Of a stretch of 64,000 nt of DNA, positions 16,493 to 24,933 are shown piece by piece. Numbering within the stretch: the stretch's first letter is position 1; each line of letters starts with the position of its first letter. The stretch covers positions 49,876 through 113,875 of the forward strand of contig NZ_CAIWTY010000057.1 in NCBI RefSeq assembly GCF_903915725.1, given 5' to 3'. A model generated the notes under the pieces. That model searched no databases. It was not told where the DNA came from and saw nothing but the letters and a program-made list of their open reading frames with translations. A program made the position numbers and the translations under genes. This stretch comes from an uncultured Rhodopila sp. GTDB lineage: Bacteria; Pseudomonadota; Alphaproteobacteria; Acetobacterales; Acetobacteraceae.

Positions 16493-17425
16493 ATGACCAC
16501 CTACCTCGTGACCGGCGGTGCCGGCTTCATCGGTTCGCATCTCTGCGAAGCTCTCGTCGCCCGCGGCGACAGCGTGCGCGTGATCGACGACCTGTCCACC
16601 GGCCACCGCCATAACCTGCCGCCCGGCGTGCCGCTGATCGTCGGCGACGTGGCCGATGCGGACGCCGTCGCCCGGGCGATGGAGGGTGTGGACGGTTGCT
16701 TCCACCTCGCCGCCATCGCCTCGGTCGAGAAAGGCGTCACCGACTGGCTTGGCACCCACCGCGCCAACATCACCGGCACCATCACCGTGTTCGACGCGAT
16801 CCGCCGCCAGGGCAGCCGCATTCCGGTGGTCTACGCCTCCTCCGCCGCGGTCTACGGCGACGCCACGACGGTGCCCATCGCCGAAACCGAGCCACGCACG
16901 CCGTTGTCGGCCTACGGCGCGGACAAATACAGTTGCGAGCTGCATGCCCGGGTCGCCAGCCACGTGCACGGCATTCCGACCGCCGGCCTGCGCTTCTTCA
17001 ACGTCTACGGGCCGCGGCAGGACCCGAAATCGCCCTACTCCGGCGTCATCTCCATCTTCTGCGAGCGGATCGCCGCGGGCCAGCCAATCAACATCTTCGG
17101 CGACGGCGGCCAGACCCGGGATTTCGTCTATGTCGCCGACGTGGTCGCCGCCCTGCTCGCCGCCATGGCGCTGCGGCCCGCCGACGCGCCGGTGTTCAAT
17201 GTCTGCACCGGCATCCCGACCTCGGTGCAGGCGCTGGCCGTGCTGATCGCCGATCTGGCGGGGAAGACTCTGGATGCGCAGACGAAGCCGCCGCGCGCGG
17301 GCGAAATCCGGCATTCGCTCGGGGTTCCGCATCTGGCCGACAGGGTCCTTGGCCTGAGGGATCGGGTGAAACTGCGCGACGGGCTTGGCGCCGTGCTGGC
17401 GTGGATGGCCGGGGCAGCGCGCTAA
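16493..17425 (+). CDS. NAD-dependent nucleotide-sugar epimerase/dehydratase (GalE-like)
   Basis: 310 residues, extended short-chain dehydrogenase. NAD loop TGGAGFIGSH (7-16), substrate region YASSAAVYGD (114-123) and catalytic YGADK (Y141, K145), then LRFFNVYGPRQDP and GQTRDFVYVADVV. The pattern is that of UDP-glucose/GlcNAc 4-epimerases that feed polysaccharide synthesis. Cytoplasmic. The next gene starts 2 bp after the stop, and a third follows 4 bp later, so an operon. The exact sugar is not readable. Confidence 0.88.
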   Translation: MTTYLVTGGAGFIGSHLCEALVARGDSVRVIDDLSTGHRHNLPPGVPLIVGDVADADAVARAMEGVDGCFHLAAIASVEKGVTDWLGTHRANITGTITVFDAIRRQGSRIPVVYASSAAVYGDATTVPIAETEPRTPLSAYGADKYSCELHARVASHVHGIPTAGLRFFNVYGPRQDPKSPYSGVISIFCERIAAGQPINIFGDGGQTRDFVYVADVVAALLAAMALRPADAPVFNVCTGIPTSVQALAVLIADLAGKTLDAQTKPPRAGEIRHSLGVPHLADRVLGLRDRVKLRDGLGAVLAWMAGAAR

Positions 17426-17427
17426 CC

Positions 17428-18165
17428 ATGATCAAGACTGTCTTTGTGTCGCTGGCGGTGCCCCCCGCCAGCTTGCTGATTCTGATCCTCGCCGGGCTGC
17501 TGCTGCGGCGCCGGTGGCCTTGCGCCGGCAGCTGGCTCACCCGGCTGTCGGCGATCGCCCTGCTGCTGTGCAGCCTGCCGCTCGTTTCCGTCAGCGCGCT
17601 GGTGGCGCTGGAAGCCGGCCTGCCGACGACACCGCCGGCTGACCATCCGCCGCAGGCCATCATCGTCCTGGGCGCGGAGGCGCTGCGCGATCACGTGGAA
17701 CCGCTCGGCACGCGGGTCGGACCGATGACGCTGGAGCGCCTGCGGTCGGCTGCCGCACTGCACCGCCGCACCGGACTGCCCATTCTCGTGACGGGCGGCA
17801 CGACCGAGCCGGATACGGCGCCCGTCGGCCTGGCCATGGAAGCGAGCCTGCGGGACGATTTCCGGACTCCGGCGCACTGGGTCGAATCGAAATCCAGCGA
17901 CACCCGGGAGAATGCGCGCTTCAGCGCGGACATCCTGCGTCCCGAGGGCATCACGTCGGTCTATGTGGTGACCCATGCCTGGCACATGAAGCGCGCGCTG
18001 CTGGCGTTCGAGGGCACCGGACTGACGGTGACCGCCGCGCCAACACCGCCGGACTCGCTGCGTTCGGTGCAGGTCACCGATTTCTTGCCCCGCGGGTCGT
18101 CGTTGCAGCAGGCGTTCTACGCCTTCCACGAGATCATCGGCCTGATCTGGTACCGGTTGCGCTGA
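17428..18165 (+). CDS. YdcF/SanA/ElyC-family (DUF218) envelope protein
   Basis: 245 residues from ATG 17428. Two N-terminal membrane segments (about 5-25 and 37-60) then the DUF218 domain: AIIVLGAEA, RLRSAAALHRRTGLPILVTGG, SSDTRENARFSADIL and VVTHAWHMKRALLAF. ElyC/SanA proteins act in envelope polysaccharide or peptidoglycan precursor homeostasis; the biochemical activity is not established. Placement between an epimerase and an acetyltransferase supports a role in surface glycan production. Confidence 0.85.
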   Translation: MIKTVFVSLAVPPASLLILILAGLLLRRRWPCAGSWLTRLSAIALLLCSLPLVSVSALVALEAGLPTTPPADHPPQAIIVLGAEALRDHVEPLGTRVGPMTLERLRSAAALHRRTGLPILVTGGTTEPDTAPVGLAMEASLRDDFRTPAHWVESKSSDTRENARFSADILRPEGITSVYVVTHAWHMKRALLAFEGTGLTVTAAPTPPDSLRSVQVTDFLPRGSSLQQAFYAFHEIIGLIWYRLR

Positions 18166-18169
18166 GTCC

Positions 18170-19234
18170 GTGGACATCGCGACGTTCGCTTCGGTCGATA
18201 GCCTGCCGGCGGACGCCAGACGGTTGCTCGATCATTCAGAAAGTCTGTTTGCCGGCGCCGCGTGGTGGGATGCCGTGTTGTCGGCCGCCATGCCAGCGGG
18301 CGCTGAAGCGTGTTTTGTCACCGTCCGCGGCACAGGCGGCATCGCGGCATTGGTGCCGATGCTGCGACAGCGCGGGCAGTTAACGAGCCTGACGACGCCG
18401 TACACCTGCGAGTATGCCCCGCTGCTGGCCACCGGCCCGGGCGACGCGGCGCGGGTCGAGGCGATGGCCGCGTTCGCCCGCTTCTGCCGGGCCGGCGGGG
18501 TCACCCGCCTGGATGCGCTGGCCGCCGAGTGGGATGGTCTCGCCCCCCTGCTCGCCGGCGCCCGGCTGGCCGGTTTGCGGACGCTGCCATTCGACCATTT
18601 CGGCAACTGGCACGAGGATGTCGGCGGTCTGGACTGGTCCACCTACCTGCTCAGCCGAACCGGAGCGCTGCGCGAAACCATCCGCCGGCGGCTGCGGCGG
18701 GCCGAGAAACTGCCGGGGGCGCGTTTCGAATTGCTCACCCGGCCCGCCGATATGGAGCGTGCCGCGGACGCCTTCGAATCGGTCTACCGGCGCAGTTGGA
18801 AGCAGCCGGAGCCTTACCCGGCCTTCAATGTTGCCCTGATACGGGCGATGGCCGGTATCGGCGCCCTGCGGCTTGGCGTTTGGTCCATCGGTGAACGCCC
18901 CGTGGCGGTGCAGGTCTGGGTCGTCCGCGCCGGCCGGGCCATGGTGCTCAAGCTGGCGCATGACGAGGCGTTCAGGGCGCACTCGCCGGGAACCGTGCTG
19001 ACGGCGCTGATGCTGCGGCACCTGCTGGACAGGGAGCACGTGGCGGAGATCGATTTCGGCCGCGGCGACGACCCGTACAAGCAGGACTGGGCGGCGCATC
19101 GGCGTCAGCGCATCGGGGTGCTGCTGGTCAATCCCTGGCGGCTGTCCGGGATGGCAGCCTTGTTGCGCCATGCCGCCGGCCGGGCGATCAGGCCGCTGCG
19201 GCCCGGCGCGCCGCCGCGGGCCGCTCAGTCATGA
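18170..19234 (+). CDS. GNAT-like acyltransferase of the CelD/BcsL type
   Basis: 354 residues from GTG 18170, four bases after YdcF. The C-terminal BioF2-like GNAT domain shows ETIRRRLRRAEKLPGARFEL, YRRSWKQPEPYPAFN, LRLGVWSIGERPVAVQVWVV and EIDFGRGDDPYKQDWAAHRRQ. Such proteins are found in exopolysaccharide clusters and are presumed to acylate sugars or precursors. Last gene of the epimerase operon. It ends 6 bp inside the convergent PEP-CTERM gene. A second protein of the same type is encoded at 20254-21363. Confidence 0.8.
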   Translation: MDIATFASVDSLPADARRLLDHSESLFAGAAWWDAVLSAAMPAGAEACFVTVRGTGGIAALVPMLRQRGQLTSLTTPYTCEYAPLLATGPGDAARVEAMAAFARFCRAGGVTRLDALAAEWDGLAPLLAGARLAGLRTLPFDHFGNWHEDVGGLDWSTYLLSRTGALRETIRRRLRRAEKLPGARFELLTRPADMERAADAFESVYRRSWKQPEPYPAFNVALIRAMAGIGALRLGVWSIGERPVAVQVWVVRAGRAMVLKLAHDEAFRAHSPGTVLTALMLRHLLDREHVAEIDFGRGDDPYKQDWAAHRRQRIGVLLVNPWRLSGMAALLRHAAGRAIRPLRPGAPPRAAQS

Positions 19235-20188
19235 CGCAGCGCCTGTCCGGTTGCGGCGGCGCCGAATCACGGCGAGGCCGGCAAGACCTGCCGCCACAAC
19301 GGCAATCGGGGCGGGTTCGGGGATGGCCAATGAGGTCAACCCGTTGAACGTCTGGCCGACAGCGCCGAAGGCGCCGGACTCATCCGAAAAAACCGTCAGC
19401 GAGGAATTCAGGAAGCCGTAGCCGACGCTGGAAACGCTCATCGGCACTTTCACCGTTGCCGCCGTCGCGCCGGCGGAAGCGGATGGCGAGGCGATCGTGT
19501 AGCCCTCGATCCGCCGGTTCGCCGCGGCTGACGCGCTGGCGCCGGTCAGCGCCTGGGAGGCCGTCAGCGAGATCATCGCCTGCACGGTGCCAAGCCCCGC
19601 ATGCGTGGTGGCGGAGGAACGCCGGGCATCCCTTACGTCGGCGGCAGCGTTGATGAACACGCTTGAGCGGTTAAGGCTGCCAGCGTGCCGGAACCGGGTC
19701 ACTGCCTCCAGCGCACCGGCCAGGCCGTCGCCGAGCCCGCCGGAGCCGCTGCCCCATCCGGGATCCCCGGGCCCGGCCGCGGCGGCGGTGCTCCCCGGCG
19801 AGATGCGGGTCGCGGCATCGGAGGCTCCGGTCGCGGCGGACGCATCGCCGGGGACAAGCGCGTCGGCGACCATGACACTCGCCGAGAACTCCCGGACCGT
19901 CGGCGGACCCGGGTAGCTGCCGGTCAAGGTCCCCGTGCCGCCCGGCGCGGGTTGGATGCCGCCACTGCCGAACATCCCGGCCGAATTGTCGAACCGCGGC
20001 CTTGCCAGGCTACCCTGCGTCGCGGTGAGCACATCGTCCGGCGAAAAGGATGGTCCACGGGTGATTTGGGTCACGCCCGCGATGGGCTGGTCGGACGCCG
20101 CCTCGGCGGGCACGGCAAGCGCCTGCCGCTCAGCGGTCAGGACGAGCACCGCCAACAGGGCCGCGAATGATAATGATGCTTTCAACAC
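19229..20188 (-). CDS. PEP-CTERM-anchored exported protein
   Basis: 319 residues. Signal peptide (LSFAALLAVLVLTAERQALA) followed by a low-complexity Ala/Ser/Gly-rich region and ending with the sorting signal IPEPAPIAVVAAGLAGLAV then IRRRRNRTG: motif PEP, one membrane helix and an Arg cluster. Proteins with this tail are processed by exosortase and usually co-occur with exopolysaccharide genes. No exosortase gene is in the window, so it must be elsewhere. The mature domain matches no family known to me. Convergent overlap with the acyltransferase gene. Confidence 0.85.
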   Translation of the reverse strand: MLKASLSFAALLAVLVLTAERQALAVPAEAASDQPIAGVTQITRGPSFSPDDVLTATQGSLARPRFDNSAGMFGSGGIQPAPGGTGTLTGSYPGPPTVREFSASVMVADALVPGDASAATGASDAATRISPGSTAAAAGPGDPGWGSGSGGLGDGLAGALEAVTRFRHAGSLNRSSVFINAAADVRDARRSSATTHAGLGTVQAMISLTASQALTGASASAAANRRIEGYTIASPSASAGATAATVKVPMSVSSVGYGFLNSSLTVFSDESGAFGAVGQTFNGLTSLAIPEPAPIAVVAAGLAGLAVIRRRRNRTGAAS

Positions 20189-20253
20189 GAAATCCGAGGT
20201 TCCAAGGCACTGTGGTAATCTTTTATCAACAGCGATCAGTTTTTTAAACGGAA

Positions 20254-21363
20254 TTATGATGTTTCTGGCAGCAAGTTATTTTGATCGCCTGCGTCCCGGC
20301 CGCGCAACGCGCCCGGGACGGCGCGGAATTTTCGCAACAGCATCGCATGCGACCGGAACGGGCCGGCTTCAACCCAATAGAGCGTGCTGGCGCGATCCGA
20401 AAGGCTGCGCTTGTAGCGATCGTCGCCGGCCAGGAAATCATAGGCGTCGAACCCGCGCTCCAGTGCGTCCTCGATCGCCGCGCAATGGCAGGTTATGCCT
20501 GGTTTCGCCGAACCCTTCTCCGGCGGGTAATCGAACCCGCTCTGATACGCGCAGATGCGCTGCCGAAACGCGAAATTATACACCACCCCGATGGTGACCG
20601 GGCCGCGGAAGACGCGCAGCAGCGAGACCTCCCCGCGCGGCAGGGCCTCAGCGATCAGCGATTCGTGGAACCGGCGGAAGAACGGCGCGGCAAAGCTGCC
20701 GGGCTGGCCACGGGCGATCCAGGCCGCCTGGTGCAGGCGTTGCATCTCATCCAGCATCCGCAGTGCGTCCGGCAGGGTTTCCGCGCGCTCCGTCTCCAGT
20801 CCCCCCAACCGCTCGTAAAACCTGGCCGATCGGCGGATCTGTTCGCGGGTATTGGCGCTTCGGGCCGCCAGATAGCCGGCGCCGCTCCGCCTGGCCGCCC
20901 CGAGATCGGCCAGAGGAGACGACTGAGCGCGTCGAACCCACAGCAGATCCGCGGCGCGACGGGCGGCCACCAGGGTCGTCTCGTCAATGCCGGACAGCAC
21001 CAGACGGTGCGACGACGCCACCGCCTTGAGGCAGGCGAAGCTCAGCGCCTCGGCGCGGCCCGCTTCCGCCAGGACGCCGTTCTGCTCGATATAGGGACAA
21101 TCCAGCTCCGGCCGGCCGGTTTCGCCGAGATACAAATCCGGCACGGCAAAACGATGCCGAACGCGGTTGAACAGCGCCAGGGCAACGGTGCGTCCGCCGT
21201 CGGTCGCCTCCACCAGCACCGGATCGGGGAACCGCTCCGCCGCCAGGCAGCCGTACCAGCTCCAGCTTTGGAAGAACGAGCAGTCGGCGCGCTGCTCCAG
21301 CGCGCGCCAGCGTTCGCCCAGCGCCTTAAAGTCGTCGACGCCGGAGATGCGGACGAGGGTCAC
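20254..21363 (-). CDS. Second CelD/BcsL-type GNAT acyltransferase
   Basis: About 369 residues. The frame is open further upstream but would run through the divergent gene at 21458; the first start codon clear of it is GTG 21363 (VTLVRISGVDDFKALGERWR), with no strong ribosome site, so the start is uncertain. Domain features: SFFQSWSWYGCLA, SRHRLV-like region, TREQIRRSARFYERLGG, GVVYNFAFRQRICAYQSGFD, DAYDFLAGDDRYKRSLS. Same family as the 18170-19234 product and likely in the same surface-glycan pathway. Confidence 0.78.
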   Translation of the reverse strand: MTLVRISGVDDFKALGERWRALEQRADCSFFQSWSWYGCLAAERFPDPVLVEATDGGRTVALALFNRVRHRFAVPDLYLGETGRPELDCPYIEQNGVLAEAGRAEALSFACLKAVASSHRLVLSGIDETTLVAARRAADLLWVRRAQSSPLADLGAARRSGAGYLAARSANTREQIRRSARFYERLGGLETERAETLPDALRMLDEMQRLHQAAWIARGQPGSFAAPFFRRFHESLIAEALPRGEVSLLRVFRGPVTIGVVYNFAFRQRICAYQSGFDYPPEKGSAKPGITCHCAAIEDALERGFDAYDFLAGDDRYKRSLSDRASTLYWVEAGPFRSHAMLLRKFRAVPGALRGRDAGDQNNLLPETS

Positions 21364-21457
21364 CGCGCGGCCGGCTCGGGCAACCGGGGCGGATCGTCGT
21401 GTCCGGTGGTCTGTTCCAACTTGACTTGCCTCGGGCCTTCCGCCGACAGACGTTCTG

Positions 21458-22381
21458 ATGAACCGGCCGTGCCATACCGCAATCGCTTTCGCCGCCGCAA
21501 TGCTTTGCGCGGTCCCGGCAACCGGCCGCATCCTGGAGGTCGGCGCGGAGCGTGCCCTGACCCTGCCGAGCGAGGCGGCAGCGATCGCGGCGACCGGCGA
21601 CTTCATCCGGATCGATCCCGGCATCTATGCCGACTGCGCCGTCTGGCGGGCCTCCCGCCTGGTGATCGAGGCCACCGGTCCGGGTGTGGTGCTCACCGGC
21701 AAGACCTGCCAGGAGCAGGGCATCTTCATTATCAGCGGCAGCAACGTCACGGTACGCGGCATAACCTTCGCCGGCGCCCGGGTGGTCTGGCACAACGGCG
21801 CCGGGATTCGGCTGTTGGGCCGCAACCTGACGGTGGAGCACAGCCGCTTCCTGGACAACGAGAACGGCATCCTGGCGGGCGGCCGATCGGACAGCGTGTT
21901 GCGCATCACCGACAGCGAATTTGCCGGCAACGGCTCCTGCGCCGGCGCCTGCGCGCACGGCGTCTATGCCGGGGCGCCGATCTACCTGCTGGACATCGAG
22001 CGGTGCATCTTCCGCAACACGCGGACCGCGCATCACGTCAAGTCGCGCGCCCTGAATACCATGATCATCGACAGCCGGATCGAGGACGGGCCGGATGGCA
22101 CCTCCAGCTATCTGATCGAGACGCCCGACGGCGGGAATCTGCTGGTGCAGGGAAACGTGCTGGAGAAAGGGCCGCTCAGCAGCAATCCGCGGGTGGCAAT
22201 TTCCATCGGCGTCGAGGGGGTGAAGAACCCGACCGACAAGCTGGTGATCCGCAACAACGTGTTCCGCAGCGATTTGCCGGGGCGGACCGTGTTCGTGCGC
22301 AACAGCACCGCTGCGACGGTCCTTCTGGAGGGTAATGCGATCACCGGCGACGTGGAGGTGCTGGAAACGGTGCCGGAATGA
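21458..22381 (+). CDS. Exported right-handed parallel beta-helix protein
   Basis: 307 residues with signal peptide (TAIAFAAAMLCAVPATG). The remainder shows regular beta-helix rungs with repeating short hydrophobic strands and Asn ladders: LVIEATGPGVVLTG, IFIISGSNVTVRGITFAGA, GIRLLGRNLTVEHSRFLDNENGI, LRITDSEFAGNG, MIIDSRIEDG, NLLVQGNVLEKG, LVIRNNVFRS. This is the pectate-lyase-like superfamily, used for polysaccharide binding, lysis or epimerisation. No catalytic set can be assigned. Divergent from the second acyltransferase, consistent with an exopolysaccharide theme. Confidence 0.8.
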   Translation: MNRPCHTAIAFAAAMLCAVPATGRILEVGAERALTLPSEAAAIAATGDFIRIDPGIYADCAVWRASRLVIEATGPGVVLTGKTCQEQGIFIISGSNVTVRGITFAGARVVWHNGAGIRLLGRNLTVEHSRFLDNENGILAGGRSDSVLRITDSEFAGNGSCAGACAHGVYAGAPIYLLDIERCIFRNTRTAHHVKSRALNTMIIDSRIEDGPDGTSSYLIETPDGGNLLVQGNVLEKGPLSSNPRVAISIGVEGVKNPTDKLVIRNNVFRSDLPGRTVFVRNSTAATVLLEGNAITGDVEVLETVPE

Positions 22382-22920
22382 GGTGCCGGGCGGCTGTGAC
22401 GACGTTCCGGGTTCCGCGGTAGCGGGGTGGGGTCGCCTGGCGTGTCGTTTTGGTAAGCCCAACCGCATCATGGCCGAGGGATCCAATTCGCTGCCTAGAT
22501 TGGAAAGCGGACATAGGGCCCGCCCGCTATGGCCGGCCGTTTTTCGCGCCAGGTGGCCGCTCAGCCAATACTCGACGCTTCTCCCGAGCGGACTGTCCTG
22601 TGGGTAGGGCTTCCTTTTCCCACCGGACTTATGCACGTGCTCACTGTCTGATACCGTAGAGAAGACTTTCGGGTGCAAAATTGTGCACTCGGTCGATTCC
22701 TGCCACGCCTCCACTTCCATGGCTGGAACGCTGTGGCGGGGATCTCAGTCCGGGAAGGTCGGCAATTCACACGAGGGGTTTTCCGTGGTCGCTGCTGAGC
22801 ACGCAGCCGCAGGCTACCGCCATATGCGGATTTGTGCGATAGAACCCGGTCGCGGGTTTCCCTTTGGCCCGGATCGTGAAGGGTAGACATCGGTATGACG
22901 CGGCCATAGTGACAGGTACC
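22382..22920. other. 539-bp region with no gene, start of a lower-GC patch
   Basis: By eye the base composition falls here and stays low through about 24000. Only short frames are open. It contains the probable promoter of the DUF3617-like gene. No terminal inverted repeats marking a mobile element were found. Confidence 0.45.
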
Positions 22921-23376
22921 ATGCCAGGTTTGGTTTCGCTTTCTATTAGGGTGTTCCGGATTTACGTATCGGTGGTTACGCTCTGCACATCCGTAACCGC
23001 TGCTGAGCCGGGCTTCCCGGCGGTCAGGGCGGGGGTCTGGGAGTTGCATGCCGAGCGGGTCCTACCTGACGGCAACTCTCAGAACTGGGCCCGCAAGGCC
23101 GAATACTGTCAGACCCCCAAGCTGCTTTTTCAGAGCTATTGGGGGCTTGGGTCCGTGGAGAGAGCAGGGTGCCGTTTCGAATCGACCGAGTCAGCCAGCA
23201 GTCAGTACCGAATCATCTCAGAATGCATGATTCGTGGCGTGGGACGAGTAGAGAGCGACGCGAGGATCACTTTGATTGGCGACACGGCATTCAGGCTTGC
23301 AGTCGACGTTCTTGAAGGAATCCAACACTACCATGCTACCGAGAGTGGTAAGCGTATCGGTGATTGCAAACCGTAA
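22921..23376 (+). CDS. Secreted DUF3617-like protein
   Basis: 151 residues from ATG 22921, with ACAGGT upstream. Signal peptide-like start (RVFRIYVSVVTLCTSVTAA), then PAVRAGVWELHAERVLPDG (the 'G-x-W-E' opening of DUF3617), four spaced cysteines (EYCQTP, AGCRF, SECMI, GDCKP) and closing GKRIGDCKP. DUF3617 proteins are periplasmic and of unknown function. It is 14 bp upstream of the L,D-transpeptidase-like gene, so probably co-transcribed. Codon use is less GC-rich than neighbours. A periplasmic protein next to a cytoplasmically produced cell-wall enzyme fits an immunity/effector pair, but that is only inference. Confidence 0.65.
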   Translation: MPGLVSLSIRVFRIYVSVVTLCTSVTAAEPGFPAVRAGVWELHAERVLPDGNSQNWARKAEYCQTPKLLFQSYWGLGSVERAGCRFESTESASSQYRIISECMIRGVGRVESDARITLIGDTAFRLAVDVLEGIQHYHATESGKRIGDCKP

Positions 23377-23390
23377 ATGGGAGGGGTGTA

Positions 23391-23945
23391 ATGGCGTCGG
23401 AAGTCGAAGTCACCATCACCGGCATCGTGAGGGGCAAGACTTTTGTGGTGCCATACAGCCATCATCAGGGCCTGCAATTTGTAGTCGTTGGTGGCGTCCG
23501 TACCGAGAGGCCTGTCATCTATGAGGTGCCTTATTATGAGGTGCGTGTCGGGCGGGGCGGCACCTATGCTGCCGTCCGCTTTGGCCTGCAGAACAACGGT
23601 AGTGTTCCGAAGATCAGGCACTGCGATGCCGGACTTTCTCACGCGCATCACTGCACGCCCAGCTGGATACCCACCTACAGCCCGCATAGTTTTCGCGGCG
23701 GGTCGCGTCCCGGCGCGTGGCAATTGCTGCCTGGAAAGGGCTTTCTCATCCACGAGGGTGCCGATACGCGAAAGGACCAAGTCGGAGGCTCGCTTGGCTG
23801 CGTGGAAATCCTCGATGGTAGATGGAACTATTTTCTCGCCGAGATTGAGCGGCTGGCTGGAGCTCCAGTGGCGGCGATTAGCGCCAGCCACAAGCTGCAA
23901 GTTTCGATCGAATCAGCGCATTATCCGATTGCGTCGCTAGTGTAA
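23391..23945 (+). CDS. L,D-transpeptidase-like (YkuD-type) protein without signal peptide
   Basis: 184 residues from ATG 23391 with GGGAGGGG ribosome site. The second half shows the YkuD-type active-site pattern: GFLIHEGAD (His121) and GGSLGCVEI (Cys137), preceded by PSWIPTYSPHSF and GAWQLL. The first half (VEVTITGIVRGKTFVVPYSH) is beta-rich and unassigned. There is no signal peptide, as in type VI secretion L,D-transpeptidase effectors (Tlde1-like), whereas housekeeping enzymes are exported. It may be a secreted wall-attacking effector or a cytoplasmic-looking orphan. No secretion genes lie nearby. Its 3' end overlaps the convergent DUF29 gene by 25 bp. Confidence 0.65.
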   Translation: MASEVEVTITGIVRGKTFVVPYSHHQGLQFVVVGGVRTERPVIYEVPYYEVRVGRGGTYAAVRFGLQNNGSVPKIRHCDAGLSHAHHCTPSWIPTYSPHSFRGGSRPGAWQLLPGKGFLIHEGADTRKDQVGGSLGCVEILDGRWNYFLAEIERLAGAPVAAISASHKLQVSIESAHYPIASLV

Positions 23946-24409
23946 CCATGGCGCGGAGCTTGATGCAATACAAGTTCAAAACGGGAGCTACGGAGGTCTA
24001 CTTCTCGCCGTCGGTCGGTCCAGGGACAGTCGATCGGAAACGTGCTCTCAGGCAAGCCGGTTTCAGCACTCGCGCTGCGGCGTGAGCGCCGATAAGCCTG
24101 TTCGACCGCCTCGGGTAGTAGCGCCCTGAGGCTGGGGTCGTCGGCAAGGCGATCGGTCAGGTCGTCGCGGGAATTGGCGATCGACACTTCCCACGAACGG
24201 CTGCGCCGTTCCGGCTGGAAGCGCCATTTCAGCAAGTGCATCAGCAAGACGTTCAGCCGGTTGACCAACGCGCGCTTCTCGTTGCGCCCGATGCTCTCGA
24301 TTTCCTCGGCAATATTCGCGATGTCGGCATCGGACAGTTTGCCGGCGCGCAGCAGAGCGGCTTGCTGGTTCGCCCACGCATAGAAGTCATGGTCATAGAG
24401 ATCGCTCAC
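23921..24409 (-). CDS. DUF29 domain protein (third gene after ileS-lspA)
   Basis: 162 residues from GTG 24409 with AAGGGGG upstream. DUF29 pattern: LYDHDFYAWANQQAALLRAGKL, DADIANIAEEIESIGRNEKRAL, LLMHLLKWRFQPERRSRSWE, and ALLPEAVEQAYRRSRR. The last ~25 residues overlap the convergent transpeptidase gene and look unlike the family, so the 3' end may have been altered when the low-GC patch arrived. It is 17 bp after lspA, thus in the ileS operon. Function of DUF29 is unknown. Only distantly similar to the tandem pair at 27862-28783. Confidence 0.85.
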   Translation of the reverse strand: MSDLYDHDFYAWANQQAALLRAGKLSDADIANIAEEIESIGRNEKRALVNRLNVLLMHLLKWRFQPERRSRSWEVSIANSRDDLTDRLADDPSLRALLPEAVEQAYRRSRRSASAETGLPESTFPIDCPWTDRRREVDLRSSRFELVLHQAPRHGYTSDAIG

Positions 24410-24426
24410 TCTGCCCCCTTCTGGCC

Positions 24427-24933
24427 TTACGCCGACTTCTCCTGCCGCCGCCGCAAAAACTGCGACTCAATGATCAGCACTGCCACGCCGCAAACGATCG
24501 CCGCATCCGCAACGTTGAATACGTACCACGACAGATCGCCCCACGGCGTCGCCACATGCGCATGGATAAAATCCACCACCGCGCCGAAGCGCAGCCGATC
24601 GATGACGTTGCCGATGGCGCCGCCGGCGATGGCGCCGATGGCGGTGGCGACGACCGGGTTCTCCGCCCGCCACAGCCATACCCCCAGCGCCCCCACCACC
24701 GCCAGCGACACCCCCGCCAGCAGCACGTGACCCCACGACCCCAGGCCATTCAGCAGCCCGAACGTCACCCCGGTGTTCCACACCATCGTCAGGCTCAGCA
24801 CCGGCAGCAGCACCACCTGTCGCAGTTGCGGCAGGTCGAGGCCGTTCAGCACCCACCACTTGCTCGCCTGGTCCGCCGCCAGGACAATCAGCCCGGCGAT
24901 CAACCCGAGCGGGACGTAGCTCCGCCGGGTCAT
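24427..24933 (-). CDS. lspA: Lipoprotein signal peptidase (signal peptidase II)
   Basis: 168 residues from ATG 24933, overlapping the ileS stop by four bases (ATGA). Four membrane helices; conserved DQASKWW (D21), VWNTGVTFG, GGAIGNVIDRLRFGAVVDF (catalytic Asp121) and FNVADAAI (catalytic Asp143). Cleaves the signal peptide of diacylglyceryl-modified prolipoproteins in the inner membrane. The ileS-lspA order is widely conserved. Likely clients in this window include the entericidin and the lipoprotein at 54390. Confidence 0.95.
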   Translation of the reverse strand: MTRRSYVPLGLIAGLIVLAADQASKWWVLNGLDLPQLRQVVLLPVLSLTMVWNTGVTFGLLNGLGSWGHVLLAGVSLAVVGALGVWLWRAENPVVATAIGAIAGGAIGNVIDRLRFGAVVDFIHAHVATPWGDLSWYVFNVADAAIVCGVAVLIIESQFLRRRQEKSA

